From: Gammaproteobacteria bacterium
Lineage (GTDB): Bacteria > Pseudomonadota > Gammaproteobacteria > Xanthomonadales > SZUA-36
Direction of reading: 5' to 3'
NCBI GenBank assembly: GCA_030428105.1
Contig: JAUIBE010000003.1
Coordinates: 62,001-126,000, forward strand
Length of the DNA: 64,000 bases
The number at the start of each line of letters is the position of its first letter. Position 1 is the stretch's first letter. The translations under genes were made by a program, and so were the position numbers. The notes beneath the pieces are model-generated. The model had not been told where the DNA came from. It was given only the letters and a program-made list of their open reading frames with translations, and ran no database searches. This document shows, piece by piece, positions 45,600 through 54,740 of the stretch.

Positions 45600-46616
45600 T
45601 CAGGAGGTGTCCTCGTGGTTGCTCATCAACTGTGCCGCCAGGCTGAGCGCTATGGTAGCAGGCTCCTTGCCGCTGATTTGCGCAAGGCCCAGGGGGCAAG
45701 CCAGGCGCTTGAGCTGTGATTCGGCTATGCCGCGTTTTCCCAGGCGGTGGACAAAGCGGCGCGCCTTGCTCTTGCTGCCAATCAGGCCGAGGAAAGCAAA
45801 GTCGCTGCGCTGCAGCACCGCGTGGCAGATGTCCTCGTCCAAATCGTGGCTGTGGGTCATGACAATAAAGGTCGCTCCGGGTGGTGCGGCAGCCACTTCG
45901 CCCAACGCATCACCAGAAACCACCTTGCTGGCGTTGGCTGGCAGGTGCTCCGGAAACTCATCCTCGCGGCCATCCACCCAGCGCACCTCGAAAGGCAATT
46001 CGGCCAGCATCTTTACCACCGCTTTTCCAACGTGCCCGGCGCCGAACAGCACCACCCGGCGACGGGCTTCTTCGACGCGCTGCAACCACCAGTCCGTTCC
46101 ATCGGCTTCGACAACAGTGACCGGCTCTGCCTGGTCACCATCCAGCAGCGCACGAACCGGCCTGCGCAGTGACTCCGGAAGGTTGCTCTCCCGGCCCACC
46201 GGCAAAGCAACGAAGTGGCCCGGAACCGCGGCCACCGTGGCCGTGGCCAGCACCGCGTGATCGCCGCGTGCAGCGGCCGACTGCAGGGCGGCGAGCCATT
46301 CGGGAAGCGGCGGGGAGAGCCATTCGAACATCAGTTCCACTGAGCCGCCGCAGCACTGGTTCAGGGCCGGACCCAGGCCGTAGGGCTCCAGGCGGGGCAA
46401 GTGCTCCCCGCGGCTTTCCAGTATCTGGCGGGCTGTTGCGATTGCCTCGAACTCCAGGTTGCCGCCACCAATGCTACCGTGCACCCGCTCGGCCGAAACC
46501 ACCATGCGGGCGCCGGATTCACGTGGCGCTGAGCCCTTGTGCAAACGCAGGGTTACCAGGACGCACGCCTCGTGCTCAACGGTCTCCGCAAGCTGCCGCA
46601 CCCAGGCCGAGGACAT
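45600..46616 (-). CDS. xdhC: Xanthine dehydrogenase accessory protein XdhC
   Basis: A 338-residue chaperone that binds molybdenum cofactor, helps its sulfuration and inserts it into XdhB. The N-terminal part has LHKGSAPRESGARMVV and GGNLEFEAI, then CCGGSVELMFE; the C-terminal Rossmann-like part has VVLFGAGHVGKAV and FLGLIGSKSKARRF. The ATG at 46616 lies eight bases after the xdhB stop; an ATG at 46655 would overlap xdhB. It sits between the dehydrogenase and adenine deaminase genes. Confidence 0.93.
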   Translation of the reverse strand: MSSAWVRQLAETVEHEACVLVTLRLHKGSAPRESGARMVVSAERVHGSIGGGNLEFEAIATARQILESRGEHLPRLEPYGLGPALNQCCGGSVELMFEWLSPPLPEWLAALQSAAARGDHAVLATATVAAVPGHFVALPVGRESNLPESLRRPVRALLDGDQAEPVTVVEADGTDWWLQRVEEARRRVVLFGAGHVGKAVVKMLAELPFEVRWVDGREDEFPEHLPANASKVVSGDALGEVAAAPPGATFIVMTHSHDLDEDICHAVLQRSDFAFLGLIGSKSKARRFVHRLGKRGIAESQLKRLACPLGLAQISGKEPATIALSLAAQLMSNHEDTS

Positions 46617-46624
46617 CGGTTTAC

Positions 46625-48958
46625 TCAGCCGGACTGGCGCCGCCCTTGCAGGCACATCAGAACCCGCTCGGGAGTTGCCGGCGCATCAAGCGCCACCGTG
46701 CCGCCCTGTGGCGATGCAGCCGCAATGGCCTGACACAACGCGCTGTGTACGCTGATGGCCAGCATGAGTGGTGGCTCGCCAACAGCCTTGGAGCGGTGGA
46801 TGGTGGGTTCACGGTTGCGCCCGCCTTCCCAGATTTCGGCATGGAATGCCTCGGGCACATCGCTAGCGGTAGGAATCTTGTAGGTGGAGGGCGCGTGGGT
46901 GCGCAGGGCGCCCTTGTCATCCCACCACAGCTCTTCGCTGGTGAGCCAGCCCGCGCCCTGGACGAAGCCGCCCTCGATCTGGCCAAGGTCAATCGCCGGG
47001 TTCAGTGAGCGCCCGCAGTCGTGGAGTATGTCCACCCGGGTGAGGCGGTGCTCACCGGTGAGGGTATCCACTTCTACCTCGGACACGGCCGCGCCGTAGG
47101 CGAAGTACAGGAACGGCCTGCCTTCGGCCTTGTCGCGGTCGTACCAGATCTTCGGGGTGCGGTAATAGCCGGTGGCCGAAAGCGAGATCCGCCCCAGGTA
47201 GGCGCGCATCACCATGTCCTTGAACGGCACGCGCTCGTCGCCAGCCACGAATTCACCCTGTTCATAGCGCACGCCTTCGGCGCCAATGCCCTGTTCTTCG
47301 GCCGCAAACGCGGTCAACCGCCCCAGCAGTTTTTTCACCGCATCCAGCGCTGCCATGGCGTTCATGTCCGAGCCGGAAGAGGCTGCGGTGGCCGAGGTGT
47401 TTGGCACCTTGCCTGTGCTTGTCGCGGTGATCTTGATGTCTTGCAAAGGCAGTTGCAGTGCATCCGCCACCACCTGGGCCACCTTGATAAAAAGGCCCTG
47501 GCCCATCTCGGTGCCGCCGTGGTTGAGGTGCACGCTGCCATCCTTGTAGATGTGCACCAACGCGCCCGCCTGGTTGAGGAACGAGGTGGTGAAGGAAATA
47601 CCAAACTTCACCGGCGTCAGCGCGATGCCGCGCTTGATCACCGGGCTCGACCGGTTGAACGCCTCGATCTGCTCGCGGCGGCGCTGGTAAGCGGCTTTCT
47701 CGGCCAGCTCCGGCATCAACTGATGGAGCACGTTGTCTTCCACCACCATCTTGTAAGGCGTCACGTTGCGCGGCGCATCGCCGTAGAGGTTGGCCATGCG
47801 CACCGCCAGGGGGTCGACGCCCAGCTCGCCCGCAATCGCGTCGATCACCCGCTCGATGCCCATCATCCCCTGCGGGCCGCCAAAGCCGCGAAACGCGGTG
47901 TTGGAAACGGTGTGGGTCTTGCACCGATAGGAGCGGATTCGAACGTTGGGCAGGTAGTAACCATTGTCGCTGTGAAACATCGCGCGGTCGCTGATCGGCC
48001 CGGAAAGATCGGCCGAGTAACCGCAGCGCGCCGCCAGTTCCACGTCCAGCGCCAGGATGCGGCCCTTGTCGTCGAAACCCACGTCGTAGCGGAAACGGAA
48101 TTCGTGGCGCTTGCCGGTGCTGACCATGTCGTCGTCGCGATCGAGACGAATCTTCACCGGCCGGCCCGTGCGGTCGGCCAGCAGGGCCGCAATCACCGCC
48201 CACTGCGCGGCCTGGGTTTCCTTGCCGCCAAAGGCGCCGCCCATGCGCCGCACTTCCACGGTCACCGTGTTGTCGGCCCGACCCAGCGCCTGCGCCACCA
48301 GGTGCTGCATTTCCGAGGGGTGCTGACTGGAAGCATGAATGGTGAGGTCGCCGTCTTCGCCCGGAATCGCCAGCGAAGCCTGGCCTTCCAGGTAGAAGTG
48401 ATCCTGGCCGCCGGTTTCAAGCTCGCCCTGCAGGCGCCGCGGCGCGTTGGCAAGCGTTGGGTCGACGTCACCCCGGTTCATCTCGTGGGGCTCTGCCACC
48501 CACGCCTCGGCAGCCATGGCGTCCTCAATATCCAGGATGGCGGGCAGCGGTTCGATATCCACTTCGGCGAGGCGTGCGGCGCGGCGGGCGGTGTCCCGGT
48601 CGTGGGCGGCGACCGCGAATAGCACCTGGCCACAGAACTGGACCTCGCCATCGGCAAAGATCGGCTCATCCAGGGTGTGCATCGGGCTGGTGTCGTTCAC
48701 ACCCGGCACGTCAGCGGCGGTGATCACTGCCACCACGCCTTCGCAGGCGCGAACGGCATCGAGATTGATCGAGCGAATACGCCCATGCGCCACCTGGCTG
48801 ACCCCGACATAGGCATGCAGCAAACCAGCAGGCTCAAGGATATCGTCGATATAGGTGGCGCGCCCGGTGACGTGCTTGATGGCGCTGTCGTGGGCGCGAT
48901 CGGTGTGCACGGTGGCCACCCTGCCCGCTTTCATCGTGTTTTGCGCCTGGTCATTCAT
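46625..48958 (-). CDS. xdhB: Xanthine dehydrogenase molybdenum-binding subunit
   Basis: A 777-residue large subunit that binds molybdopterin and oxidises hypoxanthine to xanthine and xanthine to urate. Cofactor motifs are [41 protein letters not shown] and the active-site glutamate in VGEPPLML. An N-terminal [20 protein letters not shown] precedes the oxidase fold ([20 protein letters not shown]). It overlaps xdhA by eight bases. Length matches two-subunit XdhAB enzymes. Confidence 0.96.
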   Translation of the reverse strand: MNDQAQNTMKAGRVATVHTDRAHDSAIKHVTGRATYIDDILEPAGLLHAYVGVSQVAHGRIRSINLDAVRACEGVVAVITAADVPGVNDTSPMHTLDEPIFADGEVQFCGQVLFAVAAHDRDTARRAARLAEVDIEPLPAILDIEDAMAAEAWVAEPHEMNRGDVDPTLANAPRRLQGELETGGQDHFYLEGQASLAIPGEDGDLTIHASSQHPSEMQHLVAQALGRADNTVTVEVRRMGGAFGGKETQAAQWAVIAALLADRTGRPVKIRLDRDDDMVSTGKRHEFRFRYDVGFDDKGRILALDVELAARCGYSADLSGPISDRAMFHSDNGYYLPNVRIRSYRCKTHTVSNTAFRGFGGPQGMMGIERVIDAIAGELGVDPLAVRMANLYGDAPRNVTPYKMVVEDNVLHQLMPELAEKAAYQRRREQIEAFNRSSPVIKRGIALTPVKFGISFTTSFLNQAGALVHIYKDGSVHLNHGGTEMGQGLFIKVAQVVADALQLPLQDIKITATSTGKVPNTSATAASSGSDMNAMAALDAVKKLLGRLTAFAAEEQGIGAEGVRYEQGEFVAGDERVPFKDMVMRAYLGRISLSATGYYRTPKIWYDRDKAEGRPFLYFAYGAAVSEVEVDTLTGEHRLTRVDILHDCGRSLNPAIDLGQIEGGFVQGAGWLTSEELWWDDKGALRTHAPSTYKIPTASDVPEAFHAEIWEGGRNREPTIHRSKAVGEPPLMLAISVHSALCQAIAAASPQGGTVALDAPATPERVLMCLQGRRQSG

Positions 48959-50420
48959 CGCCGTGGTCCGTGGATCCCCCGGCCTGGGTTTCGTTGAAAA
49001 AACGCCGCAGCAGGTTCTGCGCCGCCAGCATTCGGTACCCGGCGCTGGCGCGCCAGTCGCTTAGCGGAGTGAAGTCGTCCGCCAAGGCTGCGCAGGCCTG
49101 TTCGACCGTGGCTTCATTCCAGGACTGTCCCAGCAAGGCTGCTTCGCATTGCTTTGCGCGGGCCGGTACGCCGGCCATGCCGCCGAACGCGACGCGCGCG
49201 CTGGAAACGGTGTCACCCTCAAGCGCCAGGGCCATCGCCCCCAGCACCGCAGAAATGTCCTGGTCAAAACGTTTTGAAAGCTTGTAGGCGCGGAACTGCA
49301 AGTCTTTGGTGGGTTTCGGAATGCGCACTTTGAGCACGCACTCTCCCGGCTGCAGGTCTTGCTTGCCGTATTCGATAAAGAAATCCTCGAGTTCAATTTC
49401 GCGTTCGCCACCCTGGCTGGCCAGCACCAGCCGCGACTGCAAAGCGATCAGCGCCGGCGGCATGTCGCCGATTGGTGAACCGTTGGCGATGTTGCCGCCC
49501 ACCGTGCCGGCGTTGCGCACCTGCAGCCCGCCCAGGCGGCTGAGCATCGGCGCAAGACCTGGAAAATGCCGGGTCAGCAACGGGGTCGCATCGCTGTAGG
49601 TCACCGCAGCGCCGATTTCGATGAACTCGCCGTCATCGCCGGCTTCCAGCAATTCCGCCACCTCGCCCAGGTAGACCTGGGTATCGAAACGCTCAAGGCC
49701 CTTGGTCATCCACAGGCCGGTGTCGGTGGCGCCGTTTACCGGCAAGGCTTCGGGATGTTCGGCCAACAACCCGGTCAGTTCGTCCAGGCTGCGGGGGGCC
49801 AACATTTTTCGCTCATTCTCAGCCAGGCAAACACTATCGCTCGAATGCAGCGAGGCCAGCGCATCCAGGGTGGTGGATTCACCGGCGTCGAACGGATCGC
49901 CAGCTTCCAGAGCCAGCGCCTCGGAGGCAGCACGCACGATTGGCACATATCCAGTGCAGCGGCACAGGTTGCCGGCCAGGGCATCGTTGATCGCCTTGCG
50001 GTCAGAACCGCCCGTTCCGCGCATGTCCTCACGGTGAAACATGCCAAACAGCGACATCACGAATCCCGGCGTGCAGAAACCGCATTGCGAACCATGGTGC
50101 TTCACCATCGCCTGCTGCACCGGGTGCAGGCCGTCGAAATCGTGGCATCCCGGTCTGGCAAGGTCCTCCACCGTGATCAACTGGCGGCCGTCGAGGGAAA
50201 CCAGCGGCTGGATGCAGGCGTTGACTGCGCGGTAATGCAGGCGCCCTTCCCGCTGCTCCGCCACCACCACCGTGCAGGCGCCACAGTCACCCTCGGCGCA
50301 GCCTTCCTTGGTGCCGGTTCGGCTGTTGCCACGCAGCCATTCGAGCACGGTGGTTTCAGGCGCGGCGCTCGACACGCTTACGCGCTGGTCGCCGAGCAGG
50401 AAATCAATTTGCGTGCGCAT
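48951..50420 (-). CDS. xdhA: Xanthine dehydrogenase iron-sulfur/FAD subunit
   Basis: A 489-residue small subunit. The plant-type [2Fe-2S] domain has [12 protein letters not shown] plus a later Cys; the second cluster domain has [13 protein letters not shown] and [10 protein letters not shown]. The FAD domain follows with [32 protein letters not shown] and QSRLVL. It passes electrons from the molybdenum site to NAD+. ATG at 50420; hiuH ends 16 bases upstream. Confidence 0.96.
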   Translation of the reverse strand: MRTQIDFLLGDQRVSVSSAAPETTVLEWLRGNSRTGTKEGCAEGDCGACTVVVAEQREGRLHYRAVNACIQPLVSLDGRQLITVEDLARPGCHDFDGLHPVQQAMVKHHGSQCGFCTPGFVMSLFGMFHREDMRGTGGSDRKAINDALAGNLCRCTGYVPIVRAASEALALEAGDPFDAGESTTLDALASLHSSDSVCLAENERKMLAPRSLDELTGLLAEHPEALPVNGATDTGLWMTKGLERFDTQVYLGEVAELLEAGDDGEFIEIGAAVTYSDATPLLTRHFPGLAPMLSRLGGLQVRNAGTVGGNIANGSPIGDMPPALIALQSRLVLASQGGEREIELEDFFIEYGKQDLQPGECVLKVRIPKPTKDLQFRAYKLSKRFDQDISAVLGAMALALEGDTVSSARVAFGGMAGVPARAKQCEAALLGQSWNEATVEQACAALADDFTPLSDWRASAGYRMLAAQNLLRRFFNETQAGGSTDHGDE

Positions 50421-50436
50421 GGCCTGGAGCGCGGGC

Positions 50437-50784
50437 TCAGCTTCCCCGGTAGGTGCTGTAACCGAACGGGGAGATCAGCAGGGGAACGTGGTAGTGAGAA
50501 TCGTCGGAAATGCCGAAGCGGATGACCACGTGGTCAAGAAATGCCGGGTCGCCCAGATCCACGTCGCGGTCGCGGAAATAGTCACCGGCGTGGAACACCA
50601 GTTCGTACTCGCCAGGGCTGAAATCTTCGCCATCGAGTAGTGGGCCCGGGCAACGTCCATCGTCATTGGTGAGCACGCTGCTGACCCGTTCGGCCTCATC
50701 GCCCAGGCGGTACAGGTCGACGAGCACGCCCGCTGCGGGTTTCCCCGCCATCGTGTCCAGCACATGCGTTGTCAGTGCGCCCAT
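50437..50784 (-). CDS. hiuH: 5-hydroxyisourate hydrolase
   Basis: A 115-residue transthyretin-fold enzyme that hydrolyses 5-hydroxyisourate to OHCU. It has the N-terminal His in [14 protein letters not shown], a central basic residue near [13 protein letters not shown], and the diagnostic C-terminus [18 protein letters not shown]. No export signal. The ATG is preceded by AGAGGAATTC. It is the first gene of the minus-strand purine run and is divergent from puuE across 44 bases. Confidence 0.96.
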   Translation of the reverse strand: MGALTTHVLDTMAGKPAAGVLVDLYRLGDEAERVSSVLTNDDGRCPGPLLDGEDFSPGEYELVFHAGDYFRDRDVDLGDPAFLDHVVIRFGISDDSHYHVPLLISPFGYSTYRGS

Positions 50785-50814
50785 GGCAGAATTCCTCTAG
50801 AGAGGCGAAATCCG

Positions 50815-50822
50815 AGTATAAC
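50815..50822. promoter_or_regulatory. Shared -10 region for the divergent hiuH and puuE runs
   Basis: AGTATAAC contains TATAAC on the plus strand (50817-50822) and, overlapping it, TATACT on the minus strand (50820-50815). The plus-strand element ends seven bases before the puuE ATG (50829), so that transcript may be nearly leaderless. A CTCTAGAG palindrome lies at 50795-50802. No good -35 elements were seen, which suggests an activator. Confidence 0.4.
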
Positions 50823-50828
50823 AATTCG

Positions 50829-51761
50829 ATGCCCGGCACCGACCACCGTTCACCGAGCTATCCCCGCGACCTGGCGGGCTATGGCGACAATCCACCGCAG
50901 GCCAACTGGCCTGGAGGGGCGCGGCTTGCCCTGCAGATCGTCCTCAACTACGAGGAGGGCGGCGAGAATTGCGTATTGCACGGTGATGCCGCTTCCGAGA
51001 CCTTCCTCTCCGAACTGATCGGCGCCGACGCCCGCGAAGGCGTGCGCCACATGAGCATGGAGTCGGTGTACGAGTACGGCAGCCGGGTCGGCGTGTGGCG
51101 CCTGCGTCGCCTGTTTGCCGAGCAGCAGGTGCCGGTCACGGTGTTTGCGGTGGGCTCTGCAGTGGAACGCTATCCCGACCCGGTGCGGGCGCTGCATGGC
51201 GACGGCCACGAGATCTGCTCGCACGGCCAGCGCTGGATCGACTACCAGTATGTCGACGAGGAAACCGAGCGCGCGCACATGCAACAGGCCATCGCCGCCA
51301 TCGAATCCGCCGTTGGCGAGCGGCCGCTGGGCTGGTACACCGGCCGCACCAGCCCCAACACCCGCAAACTGGTGGTCGAGGAAGGCGGTTTCGAATACGA
51401 CGCCGACGACTACAACGATGACCTGCCGCACTGGGACCATGACCATGGCAAGCCACACCTGGTGATTCCTTACACCCTGGACGCCAACGACATGCGCTTT
51501 GCCACCAACCAGGGTTTCAACTCGGGCGAACAGTTCTACCAGTACCTCAAGGACAGCTTCGACGTGCTCTACGCCGAAGGCGAGCACACTCCACGGATGA
51601 TGTCGGTGGGCTTGCACTGTCGCATCGCCGGGCGCCCCGGCCGTTTCGCCGCGCTGCAGCGCTTTATTCGCTACGCGCGCCAGTTCGAAGCGGTATGGTG
51701 GTGTCGGCGCATTGATATCGCCAGGCACTGGCGACAACACCACCCACCAGCCGATGACTGA
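50829..51761 (+). CDS. puuE: Allantoinase PuuE (polysaccharide-deacetylase type)
   Basis: A 310-residue NodB-fold hydrolase that opens allantoin to allantoate. Family marks are SYPRDLAGYGDNPPQANWPG, LNYEEGGENCVLHGD, the VTVFAVGSAVERYP strand, GHEICSHGQRWIDY and LGWYTGRTSPN. It is unrelated to the amidohydrolase-type AllB. I chose the ATG at 50829, which gives the family start; the frame is open 20 codons upstream. It overlaps uraD by eight bases. Confidence 0.94.
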   Translation: MPGTDHRSPSYPRDLAGYGDNPPQANWPGGARLALQIVLNYEEGGENCVLHGDAASETFLSELIGADAREGVRHMSMESVYEYGSRVGVWRLRRLFAEQQVPVTVFAVGSAVERYPDPVRALHGDGHEICSHGQRWIDYQYVDEETERAHMQQAIAAIESAVGERPLGWYTGRTSPNTRKLVVEEGGFEYDADDYNDDLPHWDHDHGKPHLVIPYTLDANDMRFATNQGFNSGEQFYQYLKDSFDVLYAEGEHTPRMMSVGLHCRIAGRPGRFAALQRFIRYARQFEAVWWCRRIDIARHWRQHHPPADD

Positions 51762-52278
51762 AACCGAACACAGCCGGGAAGACCGCGAGCGCTTCATGGC
51801 GCGCTTCGGCGAAGTGGCCGAACACTCGCCGTGGGTGGCCGCTGCCGTGTGGGACGCCGATCCCGAAGTGGCGCAGTCTCGAGACCCGGTGGTGCTCTCC
51901 GATGCGTTCGGCCGGGCGGTGCGCTCGGCGCCGCGCGAACAGTGCCTTGAGCTGCTCCGCGCGCATCCCGACCTGGCCTGTGGCGTGCGTGACCGTGCAC
52001 AGATGGGTGCCGATTCCCAGTCGGAACAGGCCGGTGCCGGCCTGGACCAGTGCACGCCGGAAGAATTCATCGAATTCCAGAGCCTGAATCTCGCCTACCG
52101 CGAGGAGTTTGGCTTTCCCTTTATCATTGCGGTGAGCGGCCTTGACCGGCGCGAGATCCTCAAGCGCTTCCGCGACCGCATCGAGCGTTCCGAGGAAGCG
52201 GAGTTCAAAACCGCGGTGGAAAACGTGATTCGCATCATCGGCTTTCGCCTGGAAAAAATACTGAGCAGCCATGGTTAG
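51754..52278 (+). CDS. uraD: OHCU decarboxylase UraD
   Basis: A 174-residue helical enzyme that decarboxylates 2-oxo-4-hydroxy-4-carboxy-5-ureidoimidazoline to S-allantoin. Catalytic His in LLRAHPDLA, SQSEQAGAGL, FGFPFIIAVSG and the REILKRFRDRIE arginines are present. ATG at 51754, overlapping the puuE stop by eight bases; it overlaps alc by eight bases in turn. With hiuH opposite, it makes the urate-to-allantoin branch complete. Confidence 0.95.
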   Translation: MTETEHSREDRERFMARFGEVAEHSPWVAAAVWDADPEVAQSRDPVVLSDAFGRAVRSAPREQCLELLRAHPDLACGVRDRAQMGADSQSEQAGAGLDQCTPEEFIEFQSLNLAYREEFGFPFIIAVSGLDRREILKRFRDRIERSEEAEFKTAVENVIRIIGFRLEKILSSHG

Positions 52279-53305
52279 TGCAGTGGGCCCGATCTCACCG
52301 GCGCCAAGCTTTACCCAGCGTTTCGTTAACCTGGCCCTGACCCGGCTCGGCGCAGAGGTGCTAAGCGCCTCGGACGAATTTTTTGCCTCGCGCGATCGCC
52401 TGATCGAGCCGCAGGCGCCGGTGTTTTACCCCGACGCCTACGATGACCACGGCAAGTGGATGGACGGCTGGGAATCCCGGCGCCGCCGCGAAGGCGGCCA
52501 CGACTGGTGCCTGATCAAGATCTGCCCGGGCACGATTCACGGCTTCGATATCGACACCAGCTTTTTCACCGGCAACTACCCACCCGGCGCGCGGATCGAT
52601 GGCTGCATGAATTTCGACGGCGACCCCGACCCGCTGGACGACAGCCAGTGGACACCGCTGACCGAGATGATCGAACTACAGGGTGATTCCCACCGCTACG
52701 TGGAAGTCAGCGACCGCGGCCTGTGGACCCACCTGCGTTTCAACATATTCCCCGATGGCGGCGTGGCACGGCTTCGGGTTTACGGCGTGGCCCACCGCGA
52801 CTGGTCGTGCCATGACCCGGCCGAGGAAGTCGACCTTTCCGCCCTGCTCAACGGCGGCCGCGCGCTGGCTTGCAACGACATGCACTACGGCCACATGTGC
52901 AACCTGATCCTGCCCGATCGCTCGCTGAACATGGGCGATGGCTGGGAGACCCGCCGGCGGCGCGAACCGGGCTTCGACTGGGTGATCCTGCGCCTCGGCC
53001 ATGCCGGCCGCTTGCGCCGCGCCATCGTCGACACCCAGTGGTTCAAGGGCAACTACCCCGCTGCCTGCACGCTGTACGGCGGTGTATTCGACGATGCCGC
53101 CGAGGAAACGATCAGCCCCGACAGCGAGGGCTGGAAGGAAATCCTGCCACGCGCAGCACTGGGCCCGGACCAGGAACACGAATTCAAGGAATTGCGGGAT
53201 GTTGGCACGGTCAGCCACGTGCGGCTCGATATTCACCCCGATGGCGGCGTGGCGCGACTGCGGCTGTTTGGCCACCGCGACCCGGATTTTGCATGCCCGA
53301 GGTGA
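52271..53305 (+). CDS. alc: Allantoicase
   Basis: A 344-residue two-repeat enzyme that splits allantoate to ureidoglycolate and urea. The duplicated jelly-roll is plain from DGWESRRRREGGHDWCLIKI and the later DGWETRRRREPGFDWVILRL, and from two FPDGGVARLRVYG / HPDGGVARLRLFG ends. It uses the urea-releasing route, not the ammonia-releasing AllC route. It overlaps uraD by eight and allA by 13 bases. No urease genes are in the window. Confidence 0.96.
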   Translation: MVSAVGPISPAPSFTQRFVNLALTRLGAEVLSASDEFFASRDRLIEPQAPVFYPDAYDDHGKWMDGWESRRRREGGHDWCLIKICPGTIHGFDIDTSFFTGNYPPGARIDGCMNFDGDPDPLDDSQWTPLTEMIELQGDSHRYVEVSDRGLWTHLRFNIFPDGGVARLRVYGVAHRDWSCHDPAEEVDLSALLNGGRALACNDMHYGHMCNLILPDRSLNMGDGWETRRRREPGFDWVILRLGHAGRLRRAIVDTQWFKGNYPAACTLYGGVFDDAAEETISPDSEGWKEILPRAALGPDQEHEFKELRDVGTVSHVRLDIHPDGGVARLRLFGHRDPDFACPR

Positions 53306-53799
53306 CCCCGCCCCGCTTGGCGCTTGAGCCACTCCGCGCGGAAGCCTTTGCGCCGTTTGGGGTAGTGATCGAGCTGGACCGGCGCCAGCCCCTGACCATC
53401 AACGAGGGCCATGCGCAGAAGTTTGCCGACCTGCTGCCCCACGACTGCCAGCACCAGGACGGTCGCGTTGCGGTGCACTTCTATCGCAGTCGAGGGCGCA
53501 AACTGCCCATCGAGATTCGCGCTCTGGAGCGCCACCCGCTGGGCAGCCAGGCCTTCTGGCCACTGCACGATCGACCCTACGCCATCGTCGTGGCCCCACC
53601 CGGAGACACGCCCGATCCGGCCGCCATGCGCGCTTTCGTGGCGCGCGGTGACCAGGCCATCCAGTACCACCGCGGCACCTGGCACCACTACCAGATCGCG
53701 CTGGAGACGGACTCGGAATTCCTGGTGTTCGACCGCGAGGGGCCGGGCGACAACTGTGACGAGGTGACGCTGGCGCAGCCGTTGTTACTGGCGCGATAG
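53293..53799 (+). CDS. allA: Ureidoglycolate lyase
   Basis: A 168-residue cupin-fold enzyme that splits ureidoglycolate to glyoxylate and urea. Family motifs are LTINEGHAQKFADLL, LERHPLGSQAFWPL, YHRGTWHHYQIALE and FDREGPGDNCDE. I chose the ATG at 53293, inside the last codons of alc. Its product glyoxylate is the substrate for malate synthase G encoded 1 kb on. Its 3' end overlaps the convergent TusA-like gene by 15 bases. Confidence 0.95.
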   Translation: MPEVTPPRLALEPLRAEAFAPFGVVIELDRRQPLTINEGHAQKFADLLPHDCQHQDGRVAVHFYRSRGRKLPIEIRALERHPLGSQAFWPLHDRPYAIVVAPPGDTPDPAAMRAFVARGDQAIQYHRGTWHHYQIALETDSEFLVFDREGPGDNCDEVTLAQPLLLAR

Positions 53800-54036
53800 C
53801 CGCTTGCGAATGCGGATTTCCCAGGCGCCACCGCGCTCCTCACTGCCCAGGTAGTCGTGCACCTGGCGCATGCACCAGGCTTCCAGGTCAATCGGCGCCA
53901 CCGGGTCGGTGGCAATCACCCTGAGCACCTGTCCCACGTCCAGGGCTTCGATCCGCTCGGCCGCACGCTCCACCGGCACGGGACATTCCTCGCCGCTGGT
54001 GTCGAGCACAACATCGGGGTCATGGTGTGGCTGCAT
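53785..54036 (-). CDS. TusA-family sulfur carrier-like protein
   Basis: An 83-residue protein with the TusA fold signature: LDTSGEECPVPVERAAERIE with the sulfur-carrying Cys18 in a C-P-x-P motif, then VIATDPVAPIDLEAWC and a tail ending in IRIRKR. TusA relatives move persulfide sulfur, for example to tRNA thiolation or molybdenum cofactor synthesis. It lies between allA and the putative oxygenase gene, on the opposite strand, in an island where xanthine dehydrogenase needs a sulfurated cofactor. A role in that sulfuration is inferred only. Confidence 0.85.
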   Translation of the reverse strand: MQPHHDPDVVLDTSGEECPVPVERAAERIEALDVGQVLRVIATDPVAPIDLEAWCMRQVHDYLGSEERGGAWEIRIRKRLSRQ

Positions 54037-54065
54037 GGCTGGGCCGATTGTACAATTGCCAGGCT

Positions 54066-54740
54066 ATGGAACTCAGGCTAAACCACCAGACCGACGTCAC
54101 TTCGCTGTTCCGCACCCCACTGGCGCGCTTCAAGGTGCCCAACGCGGATGTCATCAACCCGGGCCTGGAAAAGGCCGTGCTGTCGCGCAAGGACAGCGAG
54201 TCCGGCGTGTCGCACAGCAATGTGCACGGCTGGCACTCGAGCCGCGACCTGCAGGACTGGCCGGAACCCGAGGTGCGCGACCTGGTCGGCACCATGCGTT
54301 CGGCGGTGATGAACATGGTGAACCTGATCGCCCACGTGCAGTACTTCAAAGCCAAGATCGAGATCTCGGCGTGGGCCAATGTCAACGGGCCAGGCTCCTA
54401 CAACCAGTACCATACCCACCCCGACTGCCACTGGTCGGGCGTGTATTACGTGCGCGCAGGCGAGTACGTGGACGATGGCGTGAAGAACGCCGGCAAGATC
54501 AAGTTCTATGACCCCAGGGGCCGGGTCGACCAGTTTTCACACCCGGGTTATGGCTTTGGCAAGAACGTGAACATTGCGCCGGAAGACGGCCAGATGATCC
54601 TGTTCCCGGCGTGGTTGGCGCACAGCGTCAACACCTTCGATTCCGACACCACGCGCATCTCGATTGCGTTCAACGCGCGGGTGCAGGACTTCGAGGAAAT
54701 CAGCGCCCCGCCACAACAGCCGGGCTTTCCCTCCAGCTAG
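54066..54740 (+). CDS. TIGR02466-type putative 2-oxoglutarate-Fe(II) oxygenase
   Basis: A 224-residue double-stranded beta-helix protein matching the TIGR02466 pattern: [17 protein letters not shown] with a His116-x-His118 pair, [25 protein letters not shown], and [11 protein letters not shown] with a later His and RISIAFNAR. The metal ligands look complete. Substrate unknown. The ATG at 54066 is 29 bases from the divergent TusA-like start, and its stop overlaps that of the convergent glcB by three bases. No function in purine breakdown is known for this family. Confidence 0.85.
   Translation: MELRLNHQTDVTSLFRTPLARFKVPNADVINPGLEKAVLSRKDSESGVSHSNVHGWHSSRDLQDWPEPEVRDLVGTMRSAVMNMVNLIAHVQYFKAKIEISAWANVNGPGSYNQYHTHPDCHWSGVYYVRAGEYVDDGVKNAGKIKFYDPRGRVDQFSHPGYGFGKNVNIAPEDGQMILFPAWLAHSVNTFDSDTTRISIAFNARVQDFEEISAPPQQPGFPSS

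Noticed and set aside
47021-48622. 533-codon plus-strand frame opposite xdhB.
   Set aside because: xdhB has clear molybdenum-binding motifs; the opposite frame has no recognisable fold.
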